DNA of 64,000 nt, taken from assembly GCF_023091745.1 (NCBI RefSeq), contig NC_068910.1:180227170-180291169 (forward strand). The letters run 5' to 3'. The translations under genes and the position numbers were made by a program. The notes below the pieces were generated by a model. The model was given only the letters and a program-made list of their open reading frames with translations. It was not told where the DNA came from and searched no databases. This document shows positions 11,441-23,460 of the stretch, piece by piece (within the stretch, counting starts at the first letter, position 1; each line of letters begins with the position of its first letter). Source of the stretch: Budorcas taxicolor (taxonomy: Eukaryota > Chordata > Mammalia > Artiodactyla > Bovidae).

Positions 11441-11759
11441 GGTTGAATCTACAGATACAAAATCCACTGATAGGAGGATTGGCTATATTAATTGGTCTGT
11501 GCCATTTAATATAAGGAACTTCAGCATTGATATTGGTTTCTGAGGGGGTTTCTTTAATCAATCTCCTGCCACCCTGATAACAAGACTGTATTATAATATA
11601 GGCTTCTGAAAAAAGACACAGTATTAGGAATCATAATAACAAAAAGCCTAATTCTCCAAGACACAGCAATACTAAAATGTGTGTGCAAACAGTAACAGAG
11701 CTTAACAATGCAGGAATCGAGAACTGAAAAATTGAAAGGAGAAACAAAAAAATCCAAAA

Positions 11760-13497
11760 TTATTAGCTGGAAATTGACATTCTTATCTCATTTATTGATA
11801 GAAAAAGCAAATAGAAAAATAGTAAGCATATGGAAAATTTGAATAAACTATCAACTCACCAGAATTAATGTATTGAGGACATTCCACCCAATGAAAACAA
11901 TACACATTCTTTCCAACTGCATAAAGAAATTTCACAAAGATGTACCACATGACAAATTTTGGGGGAAAAATATCTCAACAAGCCAAATAAATTAAGATCA
12001 CACAGAATAGTTGTCAATCCATAGCATAAGTAAAATAAAAACTGGAAATATAATAGTGTATGAGGAATCCCTACACATTTGGAAATTAAACAACATATTC
12101 TTAAATAATTTATTGGCCAAGGAAAAGATACCTCTAGGCAAATTGAAAAAATATTTTTAAGCAATTGGAAATGAAATTATAGCATATTAAAATTTGTAGA
12201 GTGCAGAAAAAGCATTGACTGAAGGAAAATTCTTAGCTTTAAATGCATTATTAGAGGAGAAGAAAGGTCTAAAGGAGCTGATCTAAGCTTCTTCCACTAC
12301 AAATTTAGAGTTAGATTAGCATATTAAACTCAAAGTATGAAGGAAAGAATAAAGGGGAAAGAAAACACAGAAATCAATAAAATCAAAATAGATAAAGAAA
12401 ATTAAAGATTTGTTCCTTGGGGAAAAAAATCCCATAAAATTGATCAGCCTCCAGTAAGAATAATCAAAAAAAAAAAAAAGAGAGAAATTGCAGTTTACCA
12501 ATATCAGAAATAAATGAAAGGACACAATTTTAAATGCTCAGACCCATAGATACAGTAGGCAGCAGTCAGTGCGTGCTCAGATCAACTGGACTGGCCAACC
12601 GGGGAGTGTGAAGTGTAGGGCAAAATGGGACTAGGACTTGGATAACTGTAAGACATGTGGAAAGAAATTGAAGATGACACAAACAGACAAATATACGATG
12701 CTTATTAATTACAATTGATATTATTACTGTAAAAATGACCATACTCCCCAAGGCAATCTACAGAGTCAAAGCAATCTCTGTCAAAATACCAATGGCATGT
12801 TTCATAGAATTAGAATAAAGAACTCTAAAATTGTATGGAAATACAAAAGACGCTGAATAACCCAAACAATTCTGGTAAAAAAGAACAGTGCTAGAGGTAT
12901 CATGCTGTCTGATTTCAAAGTATACTACTAAGCTATACTGTTCAAATAATGACTATAATGGGGAAAAAAAAAAACAAACCGAGACATCAATGGATTAGAA
13001 TTGTGATACTGGAAAAAAACAGATCCAGACATCAATGGATTAGAATCTCAAGACCAGAAATAAACTCACACTTATATGGGAAATTAATCTATGACAAAGG
13101 GCAAGAATAAATGGGAGAAAAGACAGCCTCTTCAATAAATGGTGTTGGGAAAACTGGACAGCTACATGCTAAGAAGCAAATAGGACTATCTTATCACATC
13201 ATTTAAAAAATATACTCAAAATATATCAAAAACATAAATGTAAGACCTGAATCAATAAAACTCTTTAAAAAATAGGCAATATGCTCTCTGACATCAGTCT
13301 CTGCAATATTTTTTTGGAAGTGTCTCTTCAGACAAGGGAAACAAAAACAAAAATAAACAAATGGGACTACATCAAATTAAAAAGCTTTTGCACAGTGAAG
13401 GAAACTATCAACAAAATGAAAAGTCTGTCTACTGAATGGGAGCAGATATTATATAAATGATATAACTGAGAAGGAGTTAGTATCTAAAATATACAGA
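11760..13497 (+). mobile_element. Old L1 ORF2 remnant, sense orientation
   Basis: Degenerate L1 ORF2 sequence in sense. Landmarks are CACATTCTTTCCAACTGCAT near 11905, AGAAAACACAGAAATCAATA near 12360, ACCATACTCCCCAAGGCAAT near 12738, and GGACTACATCAAATTAAAAA near 13365. Many stops and deletions show an ancient copy with no coding capacity. Confidence 0.8.
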
Positions 13498-13759
13498 TTA
13501 TTAAAAATTAATGTGATTTTGTGTTTGCCATAAGCAATTGGTTTCAATTTCAATTATATGTATTGAAAATGAAGTTGCTAAAAGTATAGATCTTGTTGAC
13601 CTGATGAGTAACTTTATAGAAAAATGAGAAGAGACTTGATAAATAAAAAGCATTACATTAATGTTATTATTATTCATTGTAACATAAATTACGCACATAT
13701 TTTTGTAATTTGTATATGTTGTTATTCATGTATTCACTATTACCTGTATTATTTGTTGC

Positions 13760-13968
13760 TGCTGTTTAGTTGCTCAGTCGTGCTTGAATTTTTGTGACCC
13801 CATGGACTGTATTCTGCCAGGCTCCTTTGTCCATGGGATTTCCCAGGCAAGAATACTGAAGTAGGTTGACATTTCCTCCTTCAGGGGATCTTCCCAACCC
13901 AGAAATCAAACTACATCTCCTGCATTGGCAGGCAGATTCTTTACCGCTGAACAACCAGAGAAGCCCAA
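13760..13968 (-). mobile_element. Bov-A2 SINE
   Basis: An antisense Bov-A2: GCTCAGTCGTGCTTG at the left, CCATGGACTGTATTCTGCC in the middle, and the complement of the SINE head at the right near AGAGAAGCCC. It lies in intron 1 of copy A. Confidence 0.9.
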
Positions 13969-13989
13969 ACATACCTAGCTCAACATTGT

Positions 13990-14200
13990 GTGTGTGTGAT
14001 CAGTCGTGTCTGACTTTTGCAACCCCGGAACTGTAGCCCTCTAGGCTCCTCTGTCCATGGGATTTTTCAGGCATGAATACTGAAGTGGTTTCCATTTCCT
14101 ACATCAGGGGATCTTCCCAACCCATGGATCGAACCCTTGTCTTTTGCATCTGCTGTGTTGGCAGGTAGATTCTTTACCATTGTGCCACCTGAGAAGCTCA
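13990..14200 (-). mobile_element. Bov-A2 SINE
   Basis: A second antisense Bov-A2 directly after the previous one, starting after a short GT run and ending at CCACCTGAGAAGCTC. The two in tandem array suggest insertion into or beside one another. Confidence 0.9.
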
Positions 14201-14711
14201 AATATATTATATATCATGAGTAATAAATGTTTTTAAAGGAAAAGCTTTGTGATTAAATATCTTTGTGCCTTTTTCTCCCTGCCTTTTGAACAAGGGTTCT
14301 CGGGTTTTCATTTAGCACCAGGCTCCAAAAACTATTTAGCTAGCTCTACCTGATACACACAAACTAGACTACTATTTTGCTTCCATAATGGAGTACACAT
14401 GTCAGCCATTATCATGAACACTAGTGCACATACAGACACTGAAACAAAGCTGGTAGTTACAAAGAGAAAGACATTTGTTATTTCCTTAGCCTTGTTGGAG
14501 CACTCCCAGACTTGTCTCACAATAGTAGCATCACTCCAAAACTTTGATGTGGTGACACAAAGAACCAAGGAGCATACACTCACCAGACAGTAGCAGTATG
14601 AATCAGCTTAAAGGACTATCTGTGGGAAACAAAGTTTCTGCTTCCTGAGCTTCTTAGGCAGAATCTAAGAGAAACCCAAAATAAAACTGTACTAGGATAC
14701 AATTTATCATT
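14201..14711. other. Intron 1 sequence with an unassigned frame
   Basis: Non-repeat intron sequence. A minus-strand open frame of 83 codons (14583-14332) with hydrophobic stretches is present, but nothing in it is recognised and no splice context supports it. It is probably chance. Confidence 0.4.
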
Positions 14712-17225
14712 AACACTGAAGAAACTGAAGTTGAACGGTTTTATGAAGACCTATAAGACCTTTTAGAACTAACACCGAAAAAAGATGTCCTTTTCATTAT
14801 AGGGGACTGGAATACAAAAGTAGGAAGTCAAGAAACACCTGGAGTAACAGGCAAATTTGGCCTTGGAATGCAGAATGAAGCAGGGCAGAGACTAACAGAG
14901 TTTTGCCAGGATAATGCACTGGTCAAGCAAACACCTTCTTCCAACAACACAAGAGAAGACTCTACACATGGACATCACCAGATGGTCAACACCAAAATCA
15001 GATTGATTCTATTCTTTGCGGCCAAAGATGGAGAAGCTCTATACAGTTAACAAAAACAAGACCGGGAGCTGACTGTGGCTCAGATCATGAACTCCTTATT
15101 ACTAAATTCAGACTTAAATTGAAGAAAGTAGGGAAAATCACTAGACCATTCAGGTATGACCTAAATCAAATCCCTTATGATTATACAGTGGAAGTGAGAA
15201 AAAGATTTAAGGGTCTAGATCTGATAGATAGAGTGCCTGATGACCTATGGAATGAGGTTCGTGACATTGTACAGGAGACAGGGATCAAGACAATCCCCAT
15301 GGAAAAGAAATGCAAAAAAGCAAAATGGCTGTCTTAGGAGGCCTTAAAAATAGCTGTGAAAAGAAGAGAGGCGAAAAGCCAAGGAGAAAAGGAAAGATAT
15401 AAGCATCTGAATGCAGACTTCCAAAGAAGAGCAAGAAGAGATAAGAAAGCCTTCTTCAGGGATCAATGCAAAGAAATAGAGGAAAACAACAGAATGGGAA
15501 AGACTAGAGGTCTCTTCAAGAAAACTAGAGATACCAAGGGAACATTTCATGCAAAGATGGGCTCGATAAAGGACAGAAATGGTATGGACCTAACAGAAGC
15601 AGAAGATATTCAGAAGAGATGGCAAGAATACACAGAAGAACTGTACAAAAAAGATCTTCATGACCCAGATAATCATGATGATGTGATCACTAATCTAGAG
15701 CCAGACATCTTGGAATGTGAAGTCAAGTGGGCCTTAGAAAGCATCACTACGAACAAAGCTAGTGGAGGTGATGGATTTCCAGTGGAGCTGTTTCAAATCC
15801 TGAAAGATGATGCTGTGAAAGTGCTGCACTCAATATGCCAGCACATTTGGAAAACTCAGCAGTGGCCACAGGACTGGAAAAGGTCAGTTTTCATTGCAAT
15901 CCCAAAGAAAGGCAATGCCAAAGAATGCTCAAACTACCGCACAATTGCACTCATCTCACATGCTAGTAAAGTAATGCTCAAAATTCTCCAAGCCAGGCTT
16001 CAGCAATACGTGAACCGTGAACTCCCTGATGTTCAAGCTGGTTTTAGAAAGGACAGAGGAACCAGAGATCAAATTGCCAACATCCGCTGGATCATGGAAA
16101 AAGCAAGAGAGTTCCAGAAAAACATCTATTTCTGCTTTATTGACTATGCCAAAGCCCTTGACTGTGTGGATCCCAATAAACTGTGGAAAATTGTGAAAGA
16201 GATGGGAATACCAGACCACCTGACCTGCCTCTTGAGAAATCTGTATGCAGGTCAGGAATCAACAGTTAGAACTGGACATGGAACAACAGACTGGTTCCAA
16301 ATAGGAAAAGGAGTACGTCAAGGCTGTATATTGTCACCCTGCTTATTTAACTTCTATGCAGAGTACATCATGAGAAACGCTGGACTGGAAAAAACACAAG
16401 CTGGAATCAAGATTGCCAGGAGAAATATCAATAACCTCAGATATGCAGATGACACCACCCTTATGGCAGAAAGTGAAGAGGAACTAAAAAGCCTCTTGAT
16501 GAAAGTGAAAGAGGAGAGTGAAAAAGTTGGCTTAAAGCTCAACATTCAGAAAACTAAGATCATGGCATCTGGTCCTATCACTTCATGGGAAATAGATGGG
16601 GAAACAGTGGAAACAGTGTCAGACTTTATATTTCTGGGCTCCAAAATCACTGCAGATGGTGACTGCAGCCATGACATTAAGACACTTACTCCTTGGAAGA
16701 AAAGCTATGACCAACCTAGATAGTATATTCAAAAGCAGAGACATTACTTTGTCGACTAAGGTCCGTCTAGTCAAGGCTGTGGTTTTTTCTGTGGTCATGT
16801 ATGGATGTGAGAGTTGGACTGTGAAGAAGGCTGAGTGTCAAAGAATTGATGCTTTTGAAGTGTGGTGTTGGAGAAGACTCTTGAGAGTCCCTTGGACTGC
16901 AAGGAGATCCAACCAGTCCATTCTGAAGGAGATCAACCCTGGGATTTCTTTGGAAGGAATGATGCTAAATCTGAAGCTCCAGTACTTTGGCCACCTCATG
17001 CGAAGAGTTGACTCATTGGAAAAGACTCTGATGCTGGGAGGGATTGGGGGCAGGAGGAGAAGGGGACGACAGAGGATGAGATGGCTGGATGGCATCACGG
17101 ACTCGATGGACATGGGTCTGAGTGATCTCCAGAAGATGGTGATGGACAGGGAGGCCTGGCGTGCTGCGATTCATGGGGTCGCAAAGAGTTGGACAGGACT
17201 GAGCGACTGAACTGAACTGAACTGA
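14712..17225 (+). mobile_element. BovB LINE, near-complete EN C-terminus to tail
   Basis: A 2.5-kb BovB starting inside the endonuclease domain (GDWNTKVGS motif encoded near 14804) and ending in CTGAACTGAACTGATAAAA. It lies in intron 1 of copy A in sense opposite to the gene. Only the 5' part is missing. Confidence 0.95.
15119..17210 (+). pseudogene. BovB ORF2, broken by one stop and one frameshift
   Basis: The BovB ORF2 frame runs from the linker after the endonuclease through reverse transcriptase to the C-terminus. Frame 2 is open from 15119 except for a single TAG at 15335-15337 in AKWLS-EAL, where related copies read Glu or Ser codons. It reopens at 15356 (455 codons to 16723) and contains motif A FIDYAKALD, GVRQGC and the YADD box near 16441. 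At about 16680 a 2-bp loss relative to the copy at 3057 moves the C-terminal region into another frame, which runs from 16596 to 17210. Upstream, the endonuclease remnant lies in a third frame (14868-15050). With just a few lesions over 2 kb, it is a relatively young dead copy. Confidence 0.85.
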
Positions 17226-18051
17226 TAAAAAAAAAGTCAAGAAAAAATTACAACATTATTTTTGTTGAGAATTGAGAGAATATGGATATTCTCATACTTT
17301 GCTGGTTGGAGTGGAAAATAATACAGAAAGACTTTGCAATAATTAACAAAATTCCAATTGGCTCAGCAATCCCATTTCATGGATTTATCATAGACAAAAT
17401 GCAACCTCTTGAAGTTTTTCATGTATTACCATTTTATTGCTTGTAATATCAAAATACTAAAAATAACAAAACTTTGCACCTCAATATGCTGAATAAGTGA
17501 ACTATATTTTTATACACTTACTGAATCCATTGCATTATGTAAAAGAATGAGGGGACTTTTTACATGACGTTGTGAAAAGATCTGTAAGATATATGATTAA
17601 TGAGAAATGCAAAAAAACCAACAGAATATTTGTTATGTTGTTTCTTATGGAAGAATGAAAAGGAGACAAAAATATGTTTTTATTGCCGTATTAATTATTA
17701 TTAGCATCATATGTAAAAAGCAACCCCAGGAAGAATCACAATAGCTAATAAAACTGGTGTTCTCCAAAGGCCTGGGAGAAAAGAATGGAAAGAGACAAGA
17801 ATGCAAGCAGGAATTCTTAGTGTCCACTTTTTTCATATTGTTTTGATTTTTGAAATATATGGGTGCATTACTATTCAAAAAATAAAATTTATTTAAAATT
17901 ATTTTTTAAAAACTAAAGTGGACTACGTAGAACAGTAGTGAGCTTTCCATTCCTGGAAATATGAATGTTGAGATTAAAGGTTTCTACTGGTCAGAACTCT
18001 AGCAGTTTTCAATCTGCCACCAAATAATCTTTGCTGATTCCTTTTTTATAT

Positions 18052-18084
<33 letters not shown>

Positions 18085-18227
18085 GACAGAGGGAGGAGGC
18101 TAATTTTTCAGTGAGAACGTTAGAGGAGTAAACTGGATCAGGTTTCCAAATAAGTAGTCATAACAAATCTAGTGGTGGTAACTGATTGCCTTCAACTAAA
18201 CGTCTCATTCTTGACTATACGGATCTT
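17226..18227. other. Intron 1, possible old L1 3' remnant and simple repeat
   Basis: Bases about 17240-17650 weakly resemble the sense 3' region of an old L1 (CTGGTTGGAGTGGAAAATAA and CTCAGCAATCCCATTTCATG). The rest is unremarkable apart from the CAGA repeat at 18061. Confidence 0.4.
18061..18083. repeat. (CAGA)n microsatellite
   Basis: About six uninterrupted CAGA units, preceded by a GA run. Confidence 0.95.
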
Positions 18228-18345
18228 GAACACTTGGGCAAACTTAGGGATATTATGAGGGACAGAAAAGCTTGGTGTGCTGCAATTCGTGGGGTCACAA
18301 AGAGTCAGACACGACTGGGCAACTGGCCAACAACAACAAATCTCT
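18228..18345 (+). mobile_element. BovB/Bov-A tail fragment
   Basis: A short piece matching the shared BovB/Bov-A 3' region (GGACAGAAAAGCTTGGTGTG, GTCACAAAGAGTCAGACACG) ending in CAACAACAACAAA. Confidence 0.75.
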
Positions 18346-18522
18346 CATGTTTTTTATTAGGCATTTACAGTCAGCTTTTCTATACCATGAGGACCTACTT
18401 GCATGTCTACAGCATATACTGTGTTCCAAAACCATTACTAGTGTTTAAATGTCATAGGTAACTACAGAGTAGTTCAAGCATATGACTTCTGAATTTTGTA
18501 TGAAATTCTGAAAGTGAAAGCT

Positions 18523-19284
18523 TGTTGTCGACCTACGAAAAGACACCGGAATTCTTGGCCTCCGGAGGAGAAGAATTCAATCCGGGGCCAGAGATGAGGC
18601 TTGATCGCTCAGAGCTTTTGTGTAATAAAGTTTTATTAAAATATAAAGGAGATAGAGAAAGCTTCTGACATAGGCATCAGAAGGGAGCAGAAAGAGTACC
18701 CTCTGCTAGTCTTCAGCTGAATGTTATATAGTCACTAGCAGTCTGTTAATGAAAGAAAGGAATGTCTCAAAACTCAGAGTGGCACCAGGCCCTTCATCCA
18801 TAAAATGTATTTTGGGATATTCTCGGCACCAGACCGATTCATCCCAGGCCATAAAACGATTGACTTGAATCTTGTAGAAGGGCAGATTACCATACAAATA
18901 GTTTAGTTTACATAGATTAAGGGAACAATATCTGAGTATAACATAATGGTTTGTCAAGTAGTTTCTGAGCCATTAGGTGGAACCAACTTGAAGACAGAGT
19001 CTGGGATAAAGCATAGTACATTAACATAGCTTAAGACAAATATTTCCACAAGAAAAATGCATTGGTTAGCTTAAGGTTTGCGAATAGTTAACCTCAGGTG
19101 AGACCAGGTGTCATTATGGCAACACAGTATTTTAAGAGAAACCTTCTTTAAAATTTGTATAGAGAAGGAAAAATATATGCTAGTTTGTTTCCTCCTGCCA
19201 CTTAAGAAAGATAAAAATATCTGACACTTGCAGCCTATTTTCTCCATTTGGAGACCCCTGCCCTTCCTGCCTGTTACTCTCTCA
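18523..19284 (-). mobile_element. Solo LTR of a ruminant endogenous retrovirus
   Basis: A 762-bp LTR in antisense, with TG and CA at its ends. Reading the minus strand it starts TGAGAGAGTAACAGG and ends GTCGACAACA, with an AATAAA signal in a TTTTAATAAAACTTT block. The flanks AAAGCT (18517-18522) and AAAGCA (19285-19290) look like a 6-bp target duplication with one change. No internal viral genes adjoin it, so it is a solo LTR. It is related to the LTR at 51927. It lies in intron 1 of copy A, 0.3 kb downstream of exon 1 and in the same orientation as the gene. Confidence 0.8.
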
Positions 19285-19561
19285 AAAGCACACAAGAGTA
19301 GAAAAAATAAAACAAGATTGTCACACACATATGCACACACACACATTTTTACTGTTAGCAGAATAGATCACTTTAGAAATACAACCTGAATGCCTCCTTG
19401 GTCATCTTGTTACAGTTTGCTTTGAGATCATTCAGCTGTATAGCAGTAAGAGAATTTGACAACAGGAAGCCAAGGTTATGAAGAACTTGTAAAAACAAAA
19501 TGAAACAAAGCTAGAATCTTCGAAAACTTGACTTTCTTGATTAATAAATATTTTCACTTAC

Positions 19562-19699
19562 CAAATATGATGAAGTTTTTAAAAAAGTATTTAACAGCAT
19601 TATTTTCCACTGTTCTTCAACATTATCTGGAAGAGGTTCATAAATATAAGCTGCTAAGAGGACTCCCAATATCAGAAAGACAAAATATTTTTTCCCCAT
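19562..19699 (-). CDS. AADAC: AADAC copy A exon 1 (signal anchor)
   Basis: The first coding exon, 138 bp giving exactly 46 codons, with ATG at 19699-19697 and donor TTG/GTAAGTG (GT at 19561-19560). The protein begins MGKKYFVFLILGVLLAAYIY: two Lys then a hydrophobic segment at about residues 5-20, the type II signal anchor by which AADAC is held in the ER membrane with its catalytic domain in the lumen. EPLPDNVEEQW follows, the conserved stretch after the anchor. This ATG was chosen over the in-frame upstream ATGs at 19744 and 19741 because family proteins start at MG-R/K-K, and numbering from here places HGGGW at 111 and the nucleophile at 189 as in human AADAC. Phase 0 joins exon 2 to give KTSSYLALFAEIL. 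The gene is likely expressed in liver or gut by family knowledge, which the sequence alone cannot show. Confidence 0.92.
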
Positions 19700-19759
19700 G
19701 TTGTAACTGTTCTGTTTCTTAAGCAAGACAGTATTAGACATCATTTCAAAGCCTGAAAC

Positions 19760-19825
19760 TAAATAGAGGCAAACACCACCTAGTTATTATGTAACTTCTC
19801 GGCCATGCAGTTTCCTCATTGGCAC
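19760..19825 (-). promoter_or_regulatory. Candidate promoter of AADAC copy A
   Basis: On the minus strand, in order toward the gene, there is a CCAAT box (ATTGG on plus at 19818-19822), then GTTACATAATAAC at 19795-19783, which matches 9 of 12 fixed bases of the HNF1 palindrome, then an AT-rich CTATTTAG at 19770-19763. This arrangement 70-120 bp upstream of the ATG is plausible for a liver-expressed gene, but the transcription start is not visible. Confidence 0.35.
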
Positions 19826-20033
19826 AGTAGGTTGTTATACGGCAGGTACAGAAGGCTAGCACTGAGGATAAGAGCTGAAGTTCCAGTGTGCAGTTTGTAA
19901 AGGATAACACTCACATTTTGCCAGTTCATATCAAATCTCCCTGCATTTGCATATGAGAAAAATAACTGTGAAACGCCAATTTAGAGAAGAATATTCTCAA
20001 AGATTCTGGAAAATAGAATAGACACACACTTCC

Positions 20034-20252
20034 TCTGTGTGTGTGTCTTAGTTGCTCAGTTGTGTCTGACTTTTTTCACCCCGTGGACTGTAGCCCACCA
20101 GGCTCCTCTGGCCATGGAATTCTCCAGGAGAGTACTGGAGTGGGTATTCCAGGGGATCTTTACAGCGGATCTTTTGACCCAAGGGTTGAACCGGGTTCTC
20201 CTGCATTATGGACAGTTTCTTTACCATTTGAGACACCAGGAAAGAGAGGAAA
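20034..20252 (-). mobile_element. Bov-A2 SINE
   Basis: An antisense Bov-A2 from a GT-rich left end and GCTCAGTTGTGTCTGAC to GAGACACCAGGAAAG. It lies about 0.35 kb upstream of exon 1 of copy A and bounds the proximal promoter. Confidence 0.9.
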
Positions 20253-20900
20253 ACAAAGGGATCCATAAAAATATTTGATATATCTTTAATGATATCTTTA
20301 TTATAGCTTTATTAAAAGTCAATCATATACAAATTGATCATCTTAATGGCTATGTAGTGACTGGAGTAATTTTGGAGTGAATAATGGAAAACTGCAGCAC
20401 CCAAGCCTAAGCCAAGTCTTAGGTCCGTTGTTGGGTAAACCCAGGAAAGATAATGAACTTTGTGAAATGAAAGGCACTGATGTAGACTTTGTAAGTCCAA
20501 TTTCAAAAGTGCATTTCTCAGCTTAATATGTAACTTGCTATTTCAAATTCTATTTGGTTAATCTATAATCTTGATTGATAATATATAACCTCAATTGTTA
20601 CATAATGCCACTAAATAATATTGGAAATGAAGATGTCATACATGTGCACCCAAGCTAATTCTGCTGATTTATGTAAAATGTGTGATTCTGTCACTGTTCC
20701 ACTTTCTAGAAAGGAAGAAAAAGAACTTGGATAACTACATTGTTATGTGTTGTTAAGGGAATTTCTGTATAGAAGGTGGATAGTATATAAGGAAAATTTT
20801 TAAATTACAGAACTACTTGCCCAGGAGAGAATCAAAACTTAATTCTCTGTTTAACACTTCTGAGGCTAATTTTCTTAAAGAACCATGAATTTAAGTAACC
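20253..20900. other. 5' flank of AADAC copy A
   Basis: Unique AT-rich sequence upstream of copy A with no recognised gene, repeat or obvious regulatory cluster. Confidence 0.5.
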
Positions 20901-23460
20901 CTGACAGAATGTGGTTCACTGGAGAAAGGAATGGCAAACCACTTCAGTATTCTTGCCTTGAGAAACCCATGAACAGTGTGAAAAGGCAAAATGATAGGAT
21001 ACTGAAAGAGGAACTCTCCAGGTTGGTAGGTGCCCGATATGCTATTGGAGATCAGTAGAGAAATAACTCCAGAAAGAATGAAGGGATAGAGCCAAAGCAA
21101 AAACAATACCCAGCTGTGGATGTGACTGGTGATAGAAACAAGGTCCGATGCTGTAAAGAGCAATATTGCATAGGAACCTGGAATGTTAGGTCCATGAATC
21201 AAGGCAAATTGGAAGTGGTCAAACAAAAGATGGCAAGAGTGAATGTCAACATTCTAGGAATCAGCGAACAAAAATGGACTGGAATTGGTGAATTTAACTC
21301 AAATGATCATTGTATCTACTACTGCAGGCAGGAATCCCTTAGAAGAAATAGAGTAGCCATCATGGTCAACAAAGAGTCCAAAATACAGTACTTGGATGCA
21401 GTCTCAAAAATGACAGAATGATCTCTGTTCATTTCCAAGGCAAACCATTCAATATAACAATAATCCAAGTTTATGCCCCAACAAGTAACAATGAAAAAGC
21501 TGAAGTTGAGTGGTTCTGTGAAGACCTACAAGACCTTTTAGAACTAACACCCAAAATAGATGTCCTTTTAATTATAGGGGACTGGAATGCAAAAGTAGGA
21601 AGTCAAGAAACACCTGGAGTAACAGGCAAATTTGGACTTGGAATAGGAAATGAAGCAGGGCAAAGGCTTCATTTGCCAAGAGAATGCACTGGTCATAATA
21701 AATATCCTCTTCCAACAACAAAAGAGAAGACTTGACACATGGACATCACCAGATGGTCAACACCAATATCAGATTGATCCCATTCTTTGCAGCCAAAGAT
21801 GGAGAAGCTCTATACAGTCAACCAAAATGACCGGGAGCTGACTGTGGCTCAGATCATGAACTCCTTATTGCCAAATTCAGACTTAAATTGAAGGAAGTTG
21901 TGAAAACCACTAGACTATTCAGGTATGACCTAAATCAAATCCCTTATGATTATACAGTGGAAGTGAGAAATAGATCTAAGGGCCTAGATCTGATAGATAG
22001 GATGCCTGATGAACTATGGGCGGAGGTTTGTGACACTGTACAGGAGACAGGGATCAAGAACATCCCCATGGGAAAAAAAATGAAAAACAGAAAAATGGCT
22101 GTCTGGCAAGGCCTTACAAATAGCTGTGAAAAGAAGAGAAGTGAAAAGCCAAGGAGAAAAGGAAAGATAGAAGCATCTGAATGCAGAGTTCCAAGATTAG
22201 CAGGAAGAGATAAGAAAGCCTTCCTCAGTGATCAATGCAAAACAATAGAGGAAAAGAACAGAATGGGAAAGACTAGAGATCTCTTCAAGAAAATTAGAGA
22301 TACCAAGGGAACATTTCATGGAAAGATGGGCTCAATAAAGGACAAAAATGGTATGGACCTAATAGAAACAGAAGATATTAAGAAGAGGTGGCAAGAATAC
22401 ACAGAAAACTGTACAAAAAAGAGCTTCACGACCCAGACAATCACGATGCTGTGATTAGTCACCTAGAGCCAGACATCCTGGAATGTGAAGTCAAGTGGGC
22501 CTTAGAAAGCATCACTACAACCAAAGCTAGTGGAGGTGATGGAATTCCAGTTGAGCTATTTCAAATCCTGAAAGATGATGCTGTGAAAGTGCTACACTCA
22601 ATATGCCAACAAATTTGGAAAACTCATCAGTGGCCACAGGACAGGAAAAGGTCAGTTTTCATTCCAATCCTAAAGAAAGGCAATGCCAAAAATGCTCAAA
22701 CTACTGCACAATTGCACACATGTCACACACTAGTAAAGTAATGCTCAAAATTCTCCAAGCCAGGCTTCAGCAATACATGAACCGTGAACTTCCAGATGTT
22801 CAAACTAATTTTAGAAAAGGCAGAGGAACCAGAGATCAAATTGTCAACATCTGCTGGATGATGGAAAAAGCAAGAGAGTTCCAGAAGAACATCTATTTCA
22901 GCTTTATTGACTATGCCAAAGCCTTTGACTGTGTGGATCACAATAAACTGTGGAGAATTCTGAAAGAGATGGGAATTAATTTGCCAACAAAGGTCCGTCT
23001 AGTGAAGGCTATGGTTTTTCCAGTGGTCATGTATGGATGTGAGAGTTGGGCTGTGAAGAAGGCTGAGCACCGAAGAATTGATGCTTTTGAATTGTGGTGT
23101 TGGAGAAGACCCTTGAGAGTCTCTTGGACTGCAAGGAAATCCAACAAGTCCTTTCTAAAGGAGATCAGTCCTGTGTGTTCATTGGAAGGACTGATGCTAT
23201 AGCTGTAACTCCAGTATTTTGGCCACCTGATGTGAAGAGTTGACTCATTGGAAAAGACCCTGATGCTGGGACGGATTAGGGGCAGGAGGAGAAGGGGACG
23301 ACAGAGGATGAGATGACTGGATGGCATCACCAAATCGATGGACATGAGTTTGAGTGAACTCCGGGAGTTGGTGATGTACAGGGAGGCCTGGCGTGCTGCA
23401 ATTCATGGGGTCGCAAAGAGTCGGTCACGACTGTGCGACTGAACTGAACTGACTGACTGA
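20901..23460 (+). mobile_element. BovB LINE with both ends but internal RT deletion
   Basis: A 2.56-kb BovB reaching further 5' than most copies here (CAGAATGTGGTTCACTGGAG start) and ending in CTGAACTGACTGACTGA. The endonuclease region shows GDWNAKVGSQETPG near 21580 and an ADCGSDHELL-like motif near 21840. About 540 bp are missing at 22976, taking out RT motifs B, C (YADD) and D; the flanking frame continues in phase (22603-23202). Several other frameshifts are present, so the element is dead. Confidence 0.93.

Noticed and set aside
18061..18083. Regularly spaced short repeats as a possible CRISPR array
   Set aside because: A simple CAGA microsatellite with no spacers, in a mammalian genome.
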